Notes: generated from the letters alone by a model not told the origin. DNA of 47,742 nt from Alphaproteobacteria bacterium (GCA_030431875.1 JAUIIG010000023.1:1-47742), one strand, 5' to 3'; shown: positions 8,593 to 17,856, counted from the stretch's first letter. Program-made: numbers and translations.

Positions 8593-11451
8593 TTAGCCGC
8601 CGTTGGCAGGCACCTGCGGATCGAACAGGTCGAGCTCGCTGGCCGGGATCACTTCGACGTTCGGGCGCAGCGCGCGCAGGTCGTCGATGAAGGCAGAGGC
8701 ATTGCCAACCACCACCACGGTGATTTCCGACGGGTCGAAATAGGTCGCCGCCGCTTCGCTCGCCTGCGCCGCCGTCACGGCATCGAGGTGCTCCGAATAA
8801 CGGGCCACTTCTGCAGGATCGATCTCCAGCGTCAGCAGGTCCGCCACCGTGCCGTTGAAGCCTGAGGAGGTTTCAAGGCTGCGGGCATAGCCGCCGCTCA
8901 GGTAGAGGCGGCGGCGTGCCAGCAGGTCTTCATCGAACGGCTCTTCACCGAGGCGGGCGAATTCCGTCAGCATGACATCGACCACCTCGTCGACCGTCTC
9001 GTTGGCGGTCTGCGAGCTTGCTTGCAGCACCGGATCGTCACGCAGCGAGCCGAGGCCCGAATAGGCACCGTAGGAGAGGCCGCGGTTGTTGCGCACTTCC
9101 TCGAACAGGCGCCCGCTCGACCCGCCGCCGAGCACGGCATTGGCCAGCACCAGCGGGAAGTAGGCGTCGGTGCCGCGTTCCGGCCCGCGCCCTGCGAGCA
9201 GGACGGCCGCCTGCCCCGCATCGGGCATGTCGATCACCACGGTGCGCGCCATGGTATCCGGGCCAGCCGGACTCTCGGGATTGACCGGAACCGGGGCGTC
9301 GACGGTCCAGTCGCCGAACATGTCCTCTGCCAGGGCAAAGGCATCGTCCGGGGCAATGCCGCCACTGACGATGATCTGCATGGCACCGGGGTGCCACCAG
9401 GTCTGGCGGTGGGCGAGCAGGTCTTCGCGGGTGATAGCTGCCAGCGATTCCGGCGTACCGCCGGTGATCGAACCGTAGGGCGCATCACCATAAACCACCG
9501 GACGCATGACCATGCCTGCCAGCGAGCCCGGCTCGTTGAGCGCAACGCGCAGCGCATCGAGCGCGCGGCCACGTTCGCGGTCGAATTCCTCTTCCGGATA
9601 GTCGGCGTTGCGGATGACATCGGCGAAGATCTCGCCCGCCTGCTCCATGTTCCCCACCGGCGCGGTGAGCGAATAGACCGTACCGTCGCTGCGGGCCGAG
9701 CCGCCGATGCCGGCACCAAGGCTTTCCATGCGGGCAGCGATCTCGGCAGCCGAACGCGTCGGCGTGCCGCGCGTGGCGAGATCGGCGGCCATGTCCGCCG
9801 TGCCCGAAAGCGCGCGTGGATCACTGGAGCTGCCGCCGGGAAACAGCACGGTCATGGTGGCGATCGGCACTTCGCCGGTCTGCGCCGCGATCACCGTGAT
9901 GCCGTTCGACAATTCATGGGTGACGAATTCCGGCGGGCTGACTTCTGGGGCCTCACCCGGTCCCGGAGGCGCCATGCGCTCGCCTTCGGGACGCACGGCC
10001 AGCGGCTCGCCCACGGCGGGCGGCAGGGTGCGGAAGGTGGGCATGGGCTCGGGGTTGGCGAAGGTCGAGGGATCGAACTCGCCGCGGGTGTAGCTGACAT
10101 CGACGCGCGCCTGCGGATCCAGCCATTCCCGGGCCACCCGCTGCACGTCTTCGGCCGTCACTGCCGCGATGGCGGCAAGGCGGCGATCTGCCGCACGCGG
10201 ATCGCCGGTGGAGACCAGTGCCTCGCCCAGCTCGAATGCGCGACCAGTCGCGGTCTCGCGGCGGCGCAGGGAAGAGGAGATCAGTTCGTTCTTGGCTTCG
10301 GCCAGTTCGGCTGCGGTCACCAGTTCGTCCCGCATGCGCGCGGTTTCGGCAGCCATGGTGTCGATCACCACTTGCGGATCGCCAGCCGCCGGGCTGACCA
10401 CGGCGATGTTGGAGAACTGTCCGGCTTCCTCGGTGAAGCCTGCCGAAGCGCTGGCCTGCACGGCGAGGCCGCTTTCGACGAGCGCCGAGTAGAAGCGGCT
10501 GTTCTCCCCGCCGCTCATGATCGCTTCGAGCACTTCGAGCGCGGCGGTGTCCGGGTGGTCTGCGCCCGGCAGCTGCCAGACGGTGCCGTACAGCGGCAGC
10601 GGCACGTTGGGCGCGCTGGCCGTGACGCTGCGCGGCTCGGTGCGGCGATCCTCGCGCGTGGTGATGGTGACATCGACCGGGTTCGCCCGGCGGGGAATGT
10701 CGGCGAAGTATTCGTCCACCAGCGCGCGCAGGTTATCCATCTCGAAATTGCCGGCCACGATCAGCGTGGCGGTATCGGGGCCGTAATAGGCCTGATGGAA
10801 GGCACGCGCGTCGTCCAGCGTGGCGGCGTCGAGATCGTCCATCGAACCGATGCCGGGGCGACGGTGCGGCAGGTCGTCATAGGCGACCTCGGGCAGGACC
10901 ACGCGGCTCAGCAAGCCATAGGGCGGTGCCAGCACGCGGGTGCGGTATTCTTCCTTCACCACGGCGCGTTCGGTTTCGAACACCTCGTCGTCCACCACGG
11001 GAAAGGCCATGCGCTCACGGTGCGTCCACAGCATGGTCTCGAGATAGGCGGCGGGCACCGTCTCGTAATAGTTGGTGCGGTCCGTGCCGTTGGAAGCATT
11101 GCGCGTGCCGCCGACGTCCGCCGTCAGGCCGTTGATCATGTTGTAGGGCATGTTCAGCGTCTTGCGGCTGAGGATATGCTCGAACAGGTGGGCAAAGCCG
11201 GAGCGGCCTTCGGGGTCGAGCTTGGAGCCGACTTCGTACCACAGCGAGGTGGTGACCGTGGCGGTGGTGTGATCCTCGATGGCGATGACGCGCAGGCCAT
11301 TGTCGAGCGTCCACTCGGTGAACTCGATCTCCGGCGCGGTCAGCGCGGGCGCGGCCTCGGCAGCGGCCTCTTCATGATGGTCGGCAAGCGCGGGCTGGCT
11401 GGTACAAAGGGCAAGCGCCACGGCGCTGGAGGCGAAGAGGTGGAATTTCAC
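8593..11451 (-). CDS. Periplasmic M16 family zinc peptidase (fused two-half form)
   Basis: This 952-residue protein starts with a signal peptide (about 1-23, ending in PALA) and holds two M16 (pitrilysin/insulinase) halves. The first has the inverted zinc motif HLFEH (His88, Glu91, His92) and the distal glutamate in ERAVVKEEYRTR. The second, from about residue 510, lacks an HxxEH motif but keeps the RGLSYGAYSG segment typical of the non-catalytic half. The fusion of an active and a structural half lets one chain form the closed chamber that degrades small peptides. It probably acts in the periplasm. An ATG start with a GGGACGC sequence upstream is plausible, and the 190-base gap before it holds its promoter. 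Confidence 0.94.
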   Translation of the reverse strand: MKFHLFASSAVALALCTSQPALADHHEEAAAEAAPALTAPEIEFTEWTLDNGLRVIAIEDHTTATVTTSLWYEVGSKLDPEGRSGFAHLFEHILSRKTLNMPYNMINGLTADVGGTRNASNGTDRTNYYETVPAAYLETMLWTHRERMAFPVVDDEVFETERAVVKEEYRTRVLAPPYGLLSRVVLPEVAYDDLPHRRPGIGSMDDLDAATLDDARAFHQAYYGPDTATLIVAGNFEMDNLRALVDEYFADIPRRANPVDVTITTREDRRTEPRSVTASAPNVPLPLYGTVWQLPGADHPDTAALEVLEAIMSGGENSRFYSALVESGLAVQASASAGFTEEAGQFSNIAVVSPAAGDPQVVIDTMAAETARMRDELVTAAELAEAKNELISSSLRRRETATGRAFELGEALVSTGDPRAADRRLAAIAAVTAEDVQRVAREWLDPQARVDVSYTRGEFDPSTFANPEPMPTFRTLPPAVGEPLAVRPEGERMAPPGPGEAPEVSPPEFVTHELSNGITVIAAQTGEVPIATMTVLFPGGSSSDPRALSGTADMAADLATRGTPTRSAAEIAARMESLGAGIGGSARSDGTVYSLTAPVGNMEQAGEIFADVIRNADYPEEEFDRERGRALDALRVALNEPGSLAGMVMRPVVYGDAPYGSITGGTPESLAAITREDLLAHRQTWWHPGAMQIIVSGGIAPDDAFALAEDMFGDWTVDAPVPVNPESPAGPDTMARTVVIDMPDAGQAAVLLAGRGPERGTDAYFPLVLANAVLGGGSSGRLFEEVRNNRGLSYGAYSGLGSLRDDPVLQASSQTANETVDEVVDVMLTEFARLGEEPFDEDLLARRRLYLSGGYARSLETSSGFNGTVADLLTLEIDPAEVARYSEHLDAVTAAQASEAAATYFDPSEITVVVVGNASAFIDDLRALRPNVEVIPASELDLFDPQVPANGG

Positions 11452-11642
11452 GGATGCGTCCCCTTTGGAAGAATTTGGTTTCCACCGCCACTAAATCAGC
11501 AGAGACGCCCTACTGCAAGTCGTTGATCCTGCGCTTCGACTAGCTGCCAAGTCGCATCTGCAAACTGCATCCAAAGGCGGTGTTGTCACCCTCACGAAGC
11601 CTCCGTAGGCTGGGTCACGAACTTCTAGGAGACCATGCCGGA

Positions 11643-12215
11643 ATGCCCTTTGCCGAACTGTTTGCCGCTTTCCTTCTTACTTCCTCACCTGCAGTCGTCC
11701 CGCAAAGCGGCCCCCAAATCAGCATGCGCAGCGCGCCACAGATAAGCACCCACAACATGAGAATCGGCTGGCGCATCGACAATATCGACGGGGCCTGTTC
11801 GGCCCGGCGCTACGGCAATGACCGCCTGATGTTCGACTTGCGTGTTTTCCCCTCAGGACTCGTCGAGATGAGGTTGCCGACAAATACTCCCGCTGTCTGG
11901 GCAGATGGGCGCGACGACGTGAACGTGCGCTTCTTCCAGAGCCACGAAGGCGGCTCATCATGGCGGTACTTTGACTCCCCCCTGACCCAGGGCGACAACT
12001 ACGTTTCCGCCCAGCTTCGCGAGCCTCAGCCAAACGCACCGGGGCGCCTGGCTGCGGTTCGGCGTTTCATTCGCGAATTCGGCCAGTCCCCGCGCATCGG
12101 ATTCTACAACGGCGACCAGCACATCACGACCTTCCTTGTGCCGGCCAATATCTCCGATGCGGCAGAAGACCTCCAAGGGTGCATCACCGCTTTAGAGAAC
12201 GGCGAGGATTACTGA
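11643..12215 (+). CDS. Hypothetical secreted protein
   Basis: I do not recognise a family. The ATG at 11643 lies 11 bases after AGGAG. It opens with a short hydrophobic stretch (AELFAAFLLTSSPAVV) that could be a signal peptide, followed by a 165-residue domain rich in aromatic and beta-prone segments. Two cysteines remain in the mature part (DGACSARR and LQGCITA), which could form a disulfide across the domain. Its G+C content looks lower than that of its neighbours by eye. It lies alone between two minus-strand genes, so it has its own promoter and may be a later acquisition. An upstream in-frame ATG at 11580 has no ribosome binding site. Confidence 0.65.
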   Translation: MPFAELFAAFLLTSSPAVVPQSGPQISMRSAPQISTHNMRIGWRIDNIDGACSARRYGNDRLMFDLRVFPSGLVEMRLPTNTPAVWADGRDDVNVRFFQSHEGGSSWRYFDSPLTQGDNYVSAQLREPQPNAPGRLAAVRRFIREFGQSPRIGFYNGDQHITTFLVPANISDAAEDLQGCITALENGEDY

Positions 12216-12232
12216 TCAGGGCTGACCGACCC

Positions 12233-13471
12233 TCACACCGCCAAATGGCGAATTTCGGTCTCGCCTACGCCTTTCAGCACCAGCACCTCGGGCGGTTCGA
12301 AGTCGTGGGCCCCGGCGCACTGGTGGTAGGTGGCGGACGATACCGCGATGCCGTTGGGCCGCGCAGTGCCTTCGATGCGGCTGGCGACGTTCATGGTGTC
12401 GCCCCAGTAATCATAGGCCAGCCGGCTCGACCCGACCACACCGCCGACGACCGGGCCGGTATGCACGCCGACCCGCACGGCTACGTCGATGCCGCTTTCC
12501 TCCGCCAGTGCGCGGATTTCGGAAATCAGGTCACGCGCAAAGTTGATCGCTTCCAGCGCCCCGCCACTGCTCGACGCCGTACCGCCCGCTACAGCGAGGT
12601 AAGCATCGCCGATGGTCTTCACTTTCTCCACCCCGTGCCATTCGGCGCACTTGTCCGCCAGCGAGAAGAACTTGTTGAGCAGGCGCACGAGGTGGCCGGG
12701 TGAGAGGTTGCGGGCCAGCACCGAGAAGCCGACGATATCGGCGAAGATCACCGTCACGTCGGAGAAACTGTCCGCCACGGCCTCGCCCGCGCGCAGGCGC
12801 TCGGCAATCTGCTGCGGCAGGACGTTGTAGAGCAGGGTCTCGGTCTTGGCCTTTTCGGCAGCCAGTTCCCGGTTGGTCTCGAAAATGATCCGCGCGCGGT
12901 AATCGAGCACCCAATTCACGAACATGGCGAAGGAAAAGAACATGCCGACATTGGCGACCATGTAGATGCGCGGGAAGACCGGCAGCGGGGCCAGTGCGAG
13001 GAACCCGAGGTAGGCCGCCATCAGGGTGCAGGCCCAGGCGGCGAACCAGCGAAAGTTGGCGACGAAAGTGACTGCGGCGAAGACGAGGATCACCGCCATG
13101 TTGATCACCATCATGCCGTAAAGGCTGGTCTCGGTTTCGTTGGCAGGGTCGGCCAGCGCCTGCATCAGCACCACGGCGGCTACGGCCAGCAGGGTGAACA
13201 TCAGCGGGTCGAGCCAGCGCCAGCGCAGGTATTCCTCCCGGCCGATGACGATATAGGCGACGATCAGCGAAACGATCATGGCCATCGACACCATGTTGTA
13301 GATCGCCAGCGTCTCGGTCGGGAAGAACAGCGGGTTCATCATCGCGAAGACGACGAAAATGCCCATGGCGATGACGGTCAGCCAGCGGACGCCGGGACGC
13401 CACTTGCCGCGTTCCTCGGCGACATAGTCGCGCTCGGTCGCCGGATCTTCAAAGCGATTGAAAACCGCCAC
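12233..13471 (-). CDS. Membrane-anchored class III adenylate cyclase
   Basis: This 412-residue protein has an N-terminal block of about six membrane helices (residues about 30-200), a short coiled-coil linker (NRELAAEKAKTETLLYNVLP), and a class III cyclase domain from about 225. The metal-binding aspartates are in FADIVGF and GDAYLAV. Substrate residues point to ATP: lysine in EKVKTIG and aspartate in YWGDTMN, with the transition-state pair NVASR. It would make cAMP at the inner membrane. The linker with NVLPQ(Q)IAERL resembles the signalling helix of soluble guanylate/adenylate cyclases. No sensor domain beyond the membrane block is seen. It is convergent with the orphan gene at 11643. Confidence 0.92.
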   Translation of the reverse strand: MAVFNRFEDPATERDYVAEERGKWRPGVRWLTVIAMGIFVVFAMMNPLFFPTETLAIYNMVSMAMIVSLIVAYIVIGREEYLRWRWLDPLMFTLLAVAAVVLMQALADPANETETSLYGMMVINMAVILVFAAVTFVANFRWFAAWACTLMAAYLGFLALAPLPVFPRIYMVANVGMFFSFAMFVNWVLDYRARIIFETNRELAAEKAKTETLLYNVLPQQIAERLRAGEAVADSFSDVTVIFADIVGFSVLARNLSPGHLVRLLNKFFSLADKCAEWHGVEKVKTIGDAYLAVAGGTASSSGGALEAINFARDLISEIRALAEESGIDVAVRVGVHTGPVVGGVVGSSRLAYDYWGDTMNVASRIEGTARPNGIAVSSATYHQCAGAHDFEPPEVLVLKGVGETEIRHLAV

Positions 13472-13532
13472 TGCCCTGTCCCCCCTTGGCTCAGGCCTTG
13501 GATCAGGGGGTTAGAGCAAGTGCGGCGTCAGG

Positions 13533-14831
13533 TCACAAGATATACTTGCTCAGGTCGCTGTCGCCCGCGAGTTCGCCCAGCTTGTCACGCACATAGGCGG
13601 CGTCGATCGTCACGGTTTCGCCCTGGCGATCCTCGGCGTCGAAGCTGAGTTCCTCGAAAAGCTTTTCCATCACCGTCTGCAGGCGGCGGGCGCCGATATT
13701 CTCGACGCTTTCGTTCACCTGGGCGGCGATGCGGGCGACTTCGGCCACGGCATCTTCGCTCATCTCCACGGTCAGCTTTTCGGTGCCGAGCAGCGCCTTG
13801 TACTGGCTGACGAGGTTGGCCTTGGTCTCGCTGAGGATGCGGATGAAGTCTTCTTCCGTCAGCGAGCGCAGCTCTACGCGGATCGGCAGGCGACCTTGCA
13901 GTTCGGGCAGCATGTCCGAAGGCTTGGCGACGTGGAAAGCGCCGGAGGCGATGAAGAGGATGTGGTCGGTCTTCATCGGGCCGTACTTGGTGGCCACGGT
14001 CGTGCCTTCGATTAGCGGCAGCAGGTCACGCTGCACGCCCTCGCGGCTGACCGAACCGCCGCGCACGTCGCTGACGGCAATCTTGTCCACCTCGTCGAGG
14101 AAGACGATGCCGTTGGTCTCGGCATTCTGCAGAGCCACACGGGCCACGTCGTCCTGGTCCATGCGCTTTTCGGCCTCTTCGTCGACCAGCTTGTCCCATG
14201 CGTCGGGCACCTTGAGCTTGCGCTTCTTCTTGGGCGGGCCGCCGAAGGCCTTGCCCATCATCTCGCTGAGGTTGATCATGGTCGCGCCGCCACCCATGCC
14301 GGGGATATCCATCTGCATGCCCTGGGCTTCGGCGACTTCGATCTCCACCTCGGTGTCGTTCATCGAATTGTCGGTGATCCGCTGGCGGAAGCTCTCGCGC
14401 GTGGCCTCGCTGGCGCTGGGGCCGACCAGCGCGTCGAGCAGGCGCTGCATAGCCGCCTCGCTGGCCGCTTCGCGCACGGCTTCGCGGCGGCGGTCCTTCT
14501 CCAGCCGGATGGCTTCTTCCACCAGGTCACGGGCGATCTGTTCGACGTCGCGGCCGACATATCCGACCTCGGTGAACTTGGTCGCTTCCACCTTCACGAA
14601 CGGCGCTTCAGCCAGCTTGGCCAGCCGGCGGCTGATCTCGGTCTTGCCGCAGCCGGTGGGGCCGATCATCAGGATGTTCTTGGGCGTAACCTCGTCGCGC
14701 AGGTCCGGGTGCAAGCGCTGGCGCCGCCAGCGGTTGCGCAGGGCCACGGCCACGGCGCGCTTGGCGTCCTTCTGGCCGATGATGTGTTCGTCGAGCGCCG
14801 CGACGATCGCCTTGGGAGTCAGGTTGTCCAT
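13533..14831 (-). CDS. hslU: ATP-dependent protease ATPase subunit HslU
   Basis: This AAA+ unfoldase ring subunit of the HslUV (ClpYQ) protease has 432 residues. Walker A is GPTGCGKTE (57-65), Walker B is [11 protein letters not shown], and the sensor region follows with [19 protein letters not shown]. The C-terminus LSKYIL is the tail that inserts into HslV to activate it. The insertion (I) domain carries a basic stretch ([10 protein letters not shown]) usual for alphaproteobacterial HslU. It lies eight bases after hslV in the same operon and acts in the cytoplasm, unfolding regulators and damaged proteins. Confidence 0.98.
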   Translation of the reverse strand: MDNLTPKAIVAALDEHIIGQKDAKRAVAVALRNRWRRQRLHPDLRDEVTPKNILMIGPTGCGKTEISRRLAKLAEAPFVKVEATKFTEVGYVGRDVEQIARDLVEEAIRLEKDRRREAVREAASEAAMQRLLDALVGPSASEATRESFRQRITDNSMNDTEVEIEVAEAQGMQMDIPGMGGGATMINLSEMMGKAFGGPPKKKRKLKVPDAWDKLVDEEAEKRMDQDDVARVALQNAETNGIVFLDEVDKIAVSDVRGGSVSREGVQRDLLPLIEGTTVATKYGPMKTDHILFIASGAFHVAKPSDMLPELQGRLPIRVELRSLTEEDFIRILSETKANLVSQYKALLGTEKLTVEMSEDAVAEVARIAAQVNESVENIGARRLQTVMEKLFEELSFDAEDRQGETVTIDAAYVRDKLGELAGDSDLSKYIL

Positions 14832-14839
14832 GAAGTCTC

Positions 14840-15400
14840 TCAGACCCTTTCGAGGGTCACGTTTCCATTGGTGAAGACGCAGATATCGGCCGCAACGGCC
14901 ATGGCCTTGCGCGCGATCACTTCGGCATCGTCTTCGTATTCGCTCAGCGCCTTGGCTGCCGCCAGTGCATAGTTCCCGCCCGAGCCGATGGCCGCAATCC
15001 CGCCTTCGGGTTCCAGCACGTCGCCATTGCCGGTCAGCACCAGCAGCACGTCCTTGTCGGCGACGATCATCAGCGCTTCGAGGTTGCGCAGGTACTTGTC
15101 GGTGCGCCAGTCCTTGGCCAGCTCCACCGCTGCGCGCAGCAGCTGGCCGCTGTGCTGTTCCAGCTTGCGTTCCAACCGTTCGAACAGGGTGAAGGCATCT
15201 GCCGTGGCACCGGCAAAACCGGCCACGACCTTGCCCCCATCACCGATGCGGCGAACCTTCCGGGCATTGGGCTTCATCACCGTATTGCCCATCGACACCT
15301 GGCCGTCGCCAGCGATGACGGTGGCCTCGCCGCGCTTGACGCCGACAATGGTGGTGCCGTGCCACTGGATCAGGCCGTGGCTACCTTTTTCGTCAGACAT
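14840..15400 (-). CDS. hslV: ATP-dependent protease peptidase subunit HslV
   Basis: This threonine peptidase of the HslUV protease has 186 residues from the chosen ATG at 15400. The catalytic N-terminal threonine of the mature enzyme is Thr16 in [12 protein letters not shown], so a 15-residue propeptide must be removed. The E. coli protein has only the initiator methionine there. The rest follows the family: [29 protein letters not shown], and [15 protein letters not shown] longer frame reaching 15436 exists, but its extra residues lie in a palindrome and look like leader. It precedes hslU by eight bases. Confidence 0.97.
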   Translation of the reverse strand: MSDEKGSHGLIQWHGTTIVGVKRGEATVIAGDGQVSMGNTVMKPNARKVRRIGDGGKVVAGFAGATADAFTLFERLERKLEQHSGQLLRAAVELAKDWRTDKYLRNLEALMIVADKDVLLVLTGNGDVLEPEGGIAAIGSGGNYALAAAKALSEYEDDAEVIARKAMAVAADICVFTNGNVTLERV

Positions 15401-15425
15401 GTGCCGGGATATGGGCAAAGCGCCG

Positions 15426-15442
15426 CCATGCTTCAAGCATGG
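15426..15442. other. 17-bp perfect palindrome upstream of hslV
   Basis: CCATGCTTCAAGCATGG reads as an eight-base perfect inverted repeat around one central base. It lies in the 60-base gap between the bamE stop and the hslV ATG. It could be an intercistronic RNA hairpin or a protein-binding operator. No T-run follows on the minus strand within the first bases after it, so terminator function is doubtful. Confidence 0.55.
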
Positions 15443-15460
15443 AGCGCGGCAGAATGGCGA

Positions 15461-15916
15461 TCAGCCGCCGCCGCCACCGCCGCCCATGGCACCCACGGTG
15501 CCGATATTGCCGAACAGGTCTTCCAGGAAGCCGCGTTCGCGGCCCAAGGTCGGCGTGAAATCGCCATCGGGCGAAATGCGCGCGACCTGTTCCATGCCGG
15601 TGCGCTCTGTCGAGACGACATTGCCGGCCTCGTCAAAGCGGACCTGCAGCACCGAGTGCGTGCGGATCTTCGGCTGGCGGAAGGGGGACTGTGCCGTACG
15701 GCTGGAAACATAGTACCACACCGGATCGCCGAACTGGCTGATCATGGTCGGCTGGCCCAGGGTGCCGCGCACCGACTGCTGGTTGTCGAGACCCGGCTGG
15801 ATCGCGGCGTAAAGCGTCTCGTCGACGATATAGCCGCGGTGATTCTCGATCGACGAGCATCCTGCGAGTGCCACCGCCAGTGCCACTGCTGCGCTTCCCC
15901 GCGCTGTCCAACCCAT
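15461..15916 (-). CDS. bamE: Outer membrane assembly lipoprotein BamE
   Basis: This 151-residue SmpA/OmlA-family lipoprotein of the BAM complex helps fold outer-membrane beta-barrels. It has a lipobox (ALAGC) near residue 20 and the family core RGYIVDETLYAAIQPGLDNQ, VRGTLGQPTMISQFGDPVWYYVSSR. The ATG at 15916 has an AGAAGG sequence about nine bases upstream. The C-terminus ends in a run of glycines (GAMGGGGGGG), an odd low-complexity tail. It lies divergently from the bc1 chaperone gene and 60 bases before hslV. Confidence 0.93.
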   Translation of the reverse strand: MGWTARGSAAVALAVALAGCSSIENHRGYIVDETLYAAIQPGLDNQQSVRGTLGQPTMISQFGDPVWYYVSSRTAQSPFRQPKIRTHSVLQVRFDEAGNVVSTERTGMEQVARISPDGDFTPTLGRERGFLEDLFGNIGTVGAMGGGGGGG

Positions 15917-16065
15917 CTGTAAACCCTTCTGCAATTCGGTTTTGCCGGAACGCCGTGCGTCGGCTATGCGCACCCGCCTTAGGGGAGCCGGCGCGGCTGT
16001 GCAACGCATGAGCGCTGCTGTGCCACCTGCTTTGAACACCCGCTTAATGGAAGTAGGCCGAAACC

Positions 16066-16587
16066 ATGTCATTCCTTTCCCGCCTGCTGGGCCGTGGCCA
16101 GGACCCCCGCGACGAACTGCGCGCGCTGTGGCACGGCACGGTCGCCACCAGCCGCGAGCCTGAATGGTATGCCGATTGCGGTGTGGCCGATACCGTGCAG
16201 GGCCGGTTCGACATGATCGCGCTGGTCATGTCGCTGGTGATGCTGCGGATGGAAAACAGCCCCACCCTCGCCCCCAAGACCGCGCTGCTGACCGAACTGT
16301 TCGTCGCCGACATGGACCGGCAATTGCGCGACACCGGCGTGGGTGACCTGATGGTGGGCAAGAACATGGGCAAGCTCGTCGCCTCGCTGGGCGGACGGCT
16401 GGGCGCCCTGCGCGAAGCCTTTGGTGACAGCGACGCGGCGCTGGCCCTGATCCTGCAGCGCAATGTCACGCTGGTGGACGAGGACAAGAAGCCCTTTGCC
16501 CTCGCCGTGCGCGTGCGCGCGCTGCACAATAGCCTGTCCGCCGTGGACGATGCGAGCCTGCTCGAAGGGGTGCTGCGGCATGGCTGA
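16066..16587 (+). CDS. Ubiquinol-cytochrome c chaperone family protein
   Basis: This 173-residue soluble helical protein matches the CBP3/UQCC1-like family (MSFLSRLLGR, HGTVATSREPEWYADCGVADTVQGRFDMI, VGDLMVGKNMGKLVASLGGRLGALREAF). In mitochondria CBP3 assists cytochrome b and bc1 assembly. The bacterial members are assumed to do likewise at the inner membrane. The next gene (DUF177) starts eight bases before its stop, so translation is coupled. It is divergent from bamE, and the gap between them (15917-16065) must hold both promoters. Confidence 0.9.
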   Translation: MSFLSRLLGRGQDPRDELRALWHGTVATSREPEWYADCGVADTVQGRFDMIALVMSLVMLRMENSPTLAPKTALLTELFVADMDRQLRDTGVGDLMVGKNMGKLVASLGGRLGALREAFGDSDAALALILQRNVTLVDEDKKPFALAVRVRALHNSLSAVDDASLLEGVLRHG

Positions 16588-17107
16588 GGCACCTGAGTTC
16601 TCCCGCATGGTGGATCGCCGATCGATCACCGCCCAGCCAGTGACGCTGACGGCCACGGAACAGGAATGCGCGGCGCTGGCAGAGCGATTCGCCATCGTTT
16701 CGGTCGAGCGGCTGGAAGCGGTCGTGTCGCTGGAGGCCAAGGGTGAGGACGTCCACGCCAAGGGCACGCTGGAAGCAAAGGTGGTGCAAAGCTGCGCTGT
16801 CTCGGGCGATGACCTGCAGGTAACGATCAGCGAGCCGCTGACGCTGCACTTCGTGCCCGAAAGCGCCCTGCCCGATTACGACCCGGACGAGGAAGTGGAC
16901 CTTACCGAGGAAGAGCTCGACCAGATCCCCTACGACGGCACCGCCTTCGATCTTGGCGAGGCCGTGGCGCAGACGCTGGCGCTGGCGATCGACCCCTACC
17001 TCGAAGGCCCGAACGCGGACGAAGCCCGCCGGCAGCACGGACTGGTGGAAGAAGGCGAACAGGACGGCCCGCTGGCAGACATGCTGCGAGGACTGAAGAA
17101 GGACTGA
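16580..17107 (+). CDS. YceD/DUF177 family protein (23S rRNA accumulation)
   Basis: This is a 175-residue acidic protein of the DUF177 family. The family is linked to 23S rRNA accumulation in E. coli and plants, probably through ribosome large-subunit biogenesis. Supporting segments are the N-terminal SITAQPVTLTATEQECAAL, the central VVQSCAVSGDDLQVTI (the usual CxxCL-type motif is reduced here to one Cys), and the acidic EEVDLTEEELDQIPYDGTAFDLGEAVAQTLALAIDPY. The ATG at 16580 overlaps the upstream stop as ATGGCTGA. In many bacteria rpmF (ribosomal protein L32) follows this gene, but it does not here. Confidence 0.88.
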   Translation: MAEAPEFSRMVDRRSITAQPVTLTATEQECAALAERFAIVSVERLEAVVSLEAKGEDVHAKGTLEAKVVQSCAVSGDDLQVTISEPLTLHFVPESALPDYDPDEEVDLTEEELDQIPYDGTAFDLGEAVAQTLALAIDPYLEGPNADEARRQHGLVEEGEQDGPLADMLRGLKKD

Positions 17108-17117
17108 ACCCTCCGTC

Positions 17118-17155
17118 TTGCCCTGACGGCGAATTGCCGGTTAGGTGCAGGGCAA
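17118..17155 (+). other. Nested hairpin between DUF177 gene and membrane protein gene
   Basis: TTGCCCTG (17118-17125) pairs with CAGGGCAA (17148-17155). Inside it CGGC (17127-17130) pairs with GCCG around GAATT. The structure lies ten bases after the DUF177 stop and before the GGGGGGAC ribosome binding site of the next gene. It could be a weak terminator or a leader hairpin. No T-run follows. Confidence 0.4.
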
Positions 17156-17169
17156 CAGGGGGGACATTC

Positions 17170-17856
17170 ATGGCAAAGTACGCGCGCGCGGAAGCGTTTT
17201 TTCCGATCATGACCGTGATCGTGGTGGTGTTCATCGCGCTGGGATTCGGTTCGGATATCCTTGGCCGGGGCAATGGTTACACGCCCTCGCCCGCCCTGAT
17301 CCTGCACGGCGTCGTGACGCTGGCATGGTTCGCTCTGACACTGGTGCAGGCCCTGCTGATCCGCCGTGCGAACTTTACCCTGCACAAGACGCTGGGCGGG
17401 CTGAGCGTGCTGCTGGTGCTGGCGATCGTGGTGCTCGGCTACTTCACGGTGGCCAGCGCGATCACCAACCCAGAATGGTCCATTGCCGGATTCGACAATG
17501 TCGGCTCGGCGATCTTCCCGACCTTCGACATCGTGACCTTCGTGATTGTCTTCGCGCTGGGCCTATACCACCGCACCAACGCCGCCGCGCACAAGCGGCT
17601 GATGGTGCTGGCGGGCGTGATGATGATGGACCCGGCGGTGGCCCGCACGGCGATCTTCCTGTTCGGCGCGCCGCCGCTGGCGCTGGTGTTCGAACTGGCG
17701 ATCCTGCTCGCCTTCCCGCTCTACGACTGGCGCACGCGCGGCAAGCCGCACTGGGCGAGTGTGTTCGGGCTGGTGCTTTTCGTGGTGTGCTTCGCCCTGC
17801 GGATGGCGCTGGGCGGGACCGAGGCCTGGGCGGGTTTTGCAGTGGCGTTTTTCTAG
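17170..17856 (+). CDS. Hypothetical seven-helix membrane protein, possibly heme-binding
   Basis: This is a 228-residue inner-membrane protein with about seven hydrophobic helices. I do not recognise a named family with certainty. Conserved-looking histidines sit at helix edges in two similar places, LHGVVTLAWFALTL...LHKTLGGL and LYHRTNAAAHKRLMVLAG. This recalls the paired heme-ligand histidines of b-type cytochrome membrane proteins and some DUF2306-like proteins. The ATG at 17170 has GGGGGGAC just upstream. Heme binding is an inference from the histidine pattern only. It converges with the lipoprotein gene at 17867. Confidence 0.72.
   Translation: MAKYARAEAFFPIMTVIVVVFIALGFGSDILGRGNGYTPSPALILHGVVTLAWFALTLVQALLIRRANFTLHKTLGGLSVLLVLAIVVLGYFTVASAITNPEWSIAGFDNVGSAIFPTFDIVTFVIVFALGLYHRTNAAAHKRLMVLAGVMMMDPAVARTAIFLFGAPPLALVFELAILLAFPLYDWRTRGKPHWASVFGLVLFVVCFALRMALGGTEAWAGFAVAFF

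Noticed and set aside
9022-11526. 834-codon plus-strand frame opposite the M16 peptidase
   Set aside because: It is a shadow of the M16 codons. Composition is His/Arg/Gly-rich with no motif, and the M16 gene has clear signal and zinc motifs.
14205-14240. Nuclear-localisation-like [10 protein letters not shown] in HslU
   Set aside because: A basic stretch at this place is a normal part of the HslU I-domain. Host targeting is not implied.
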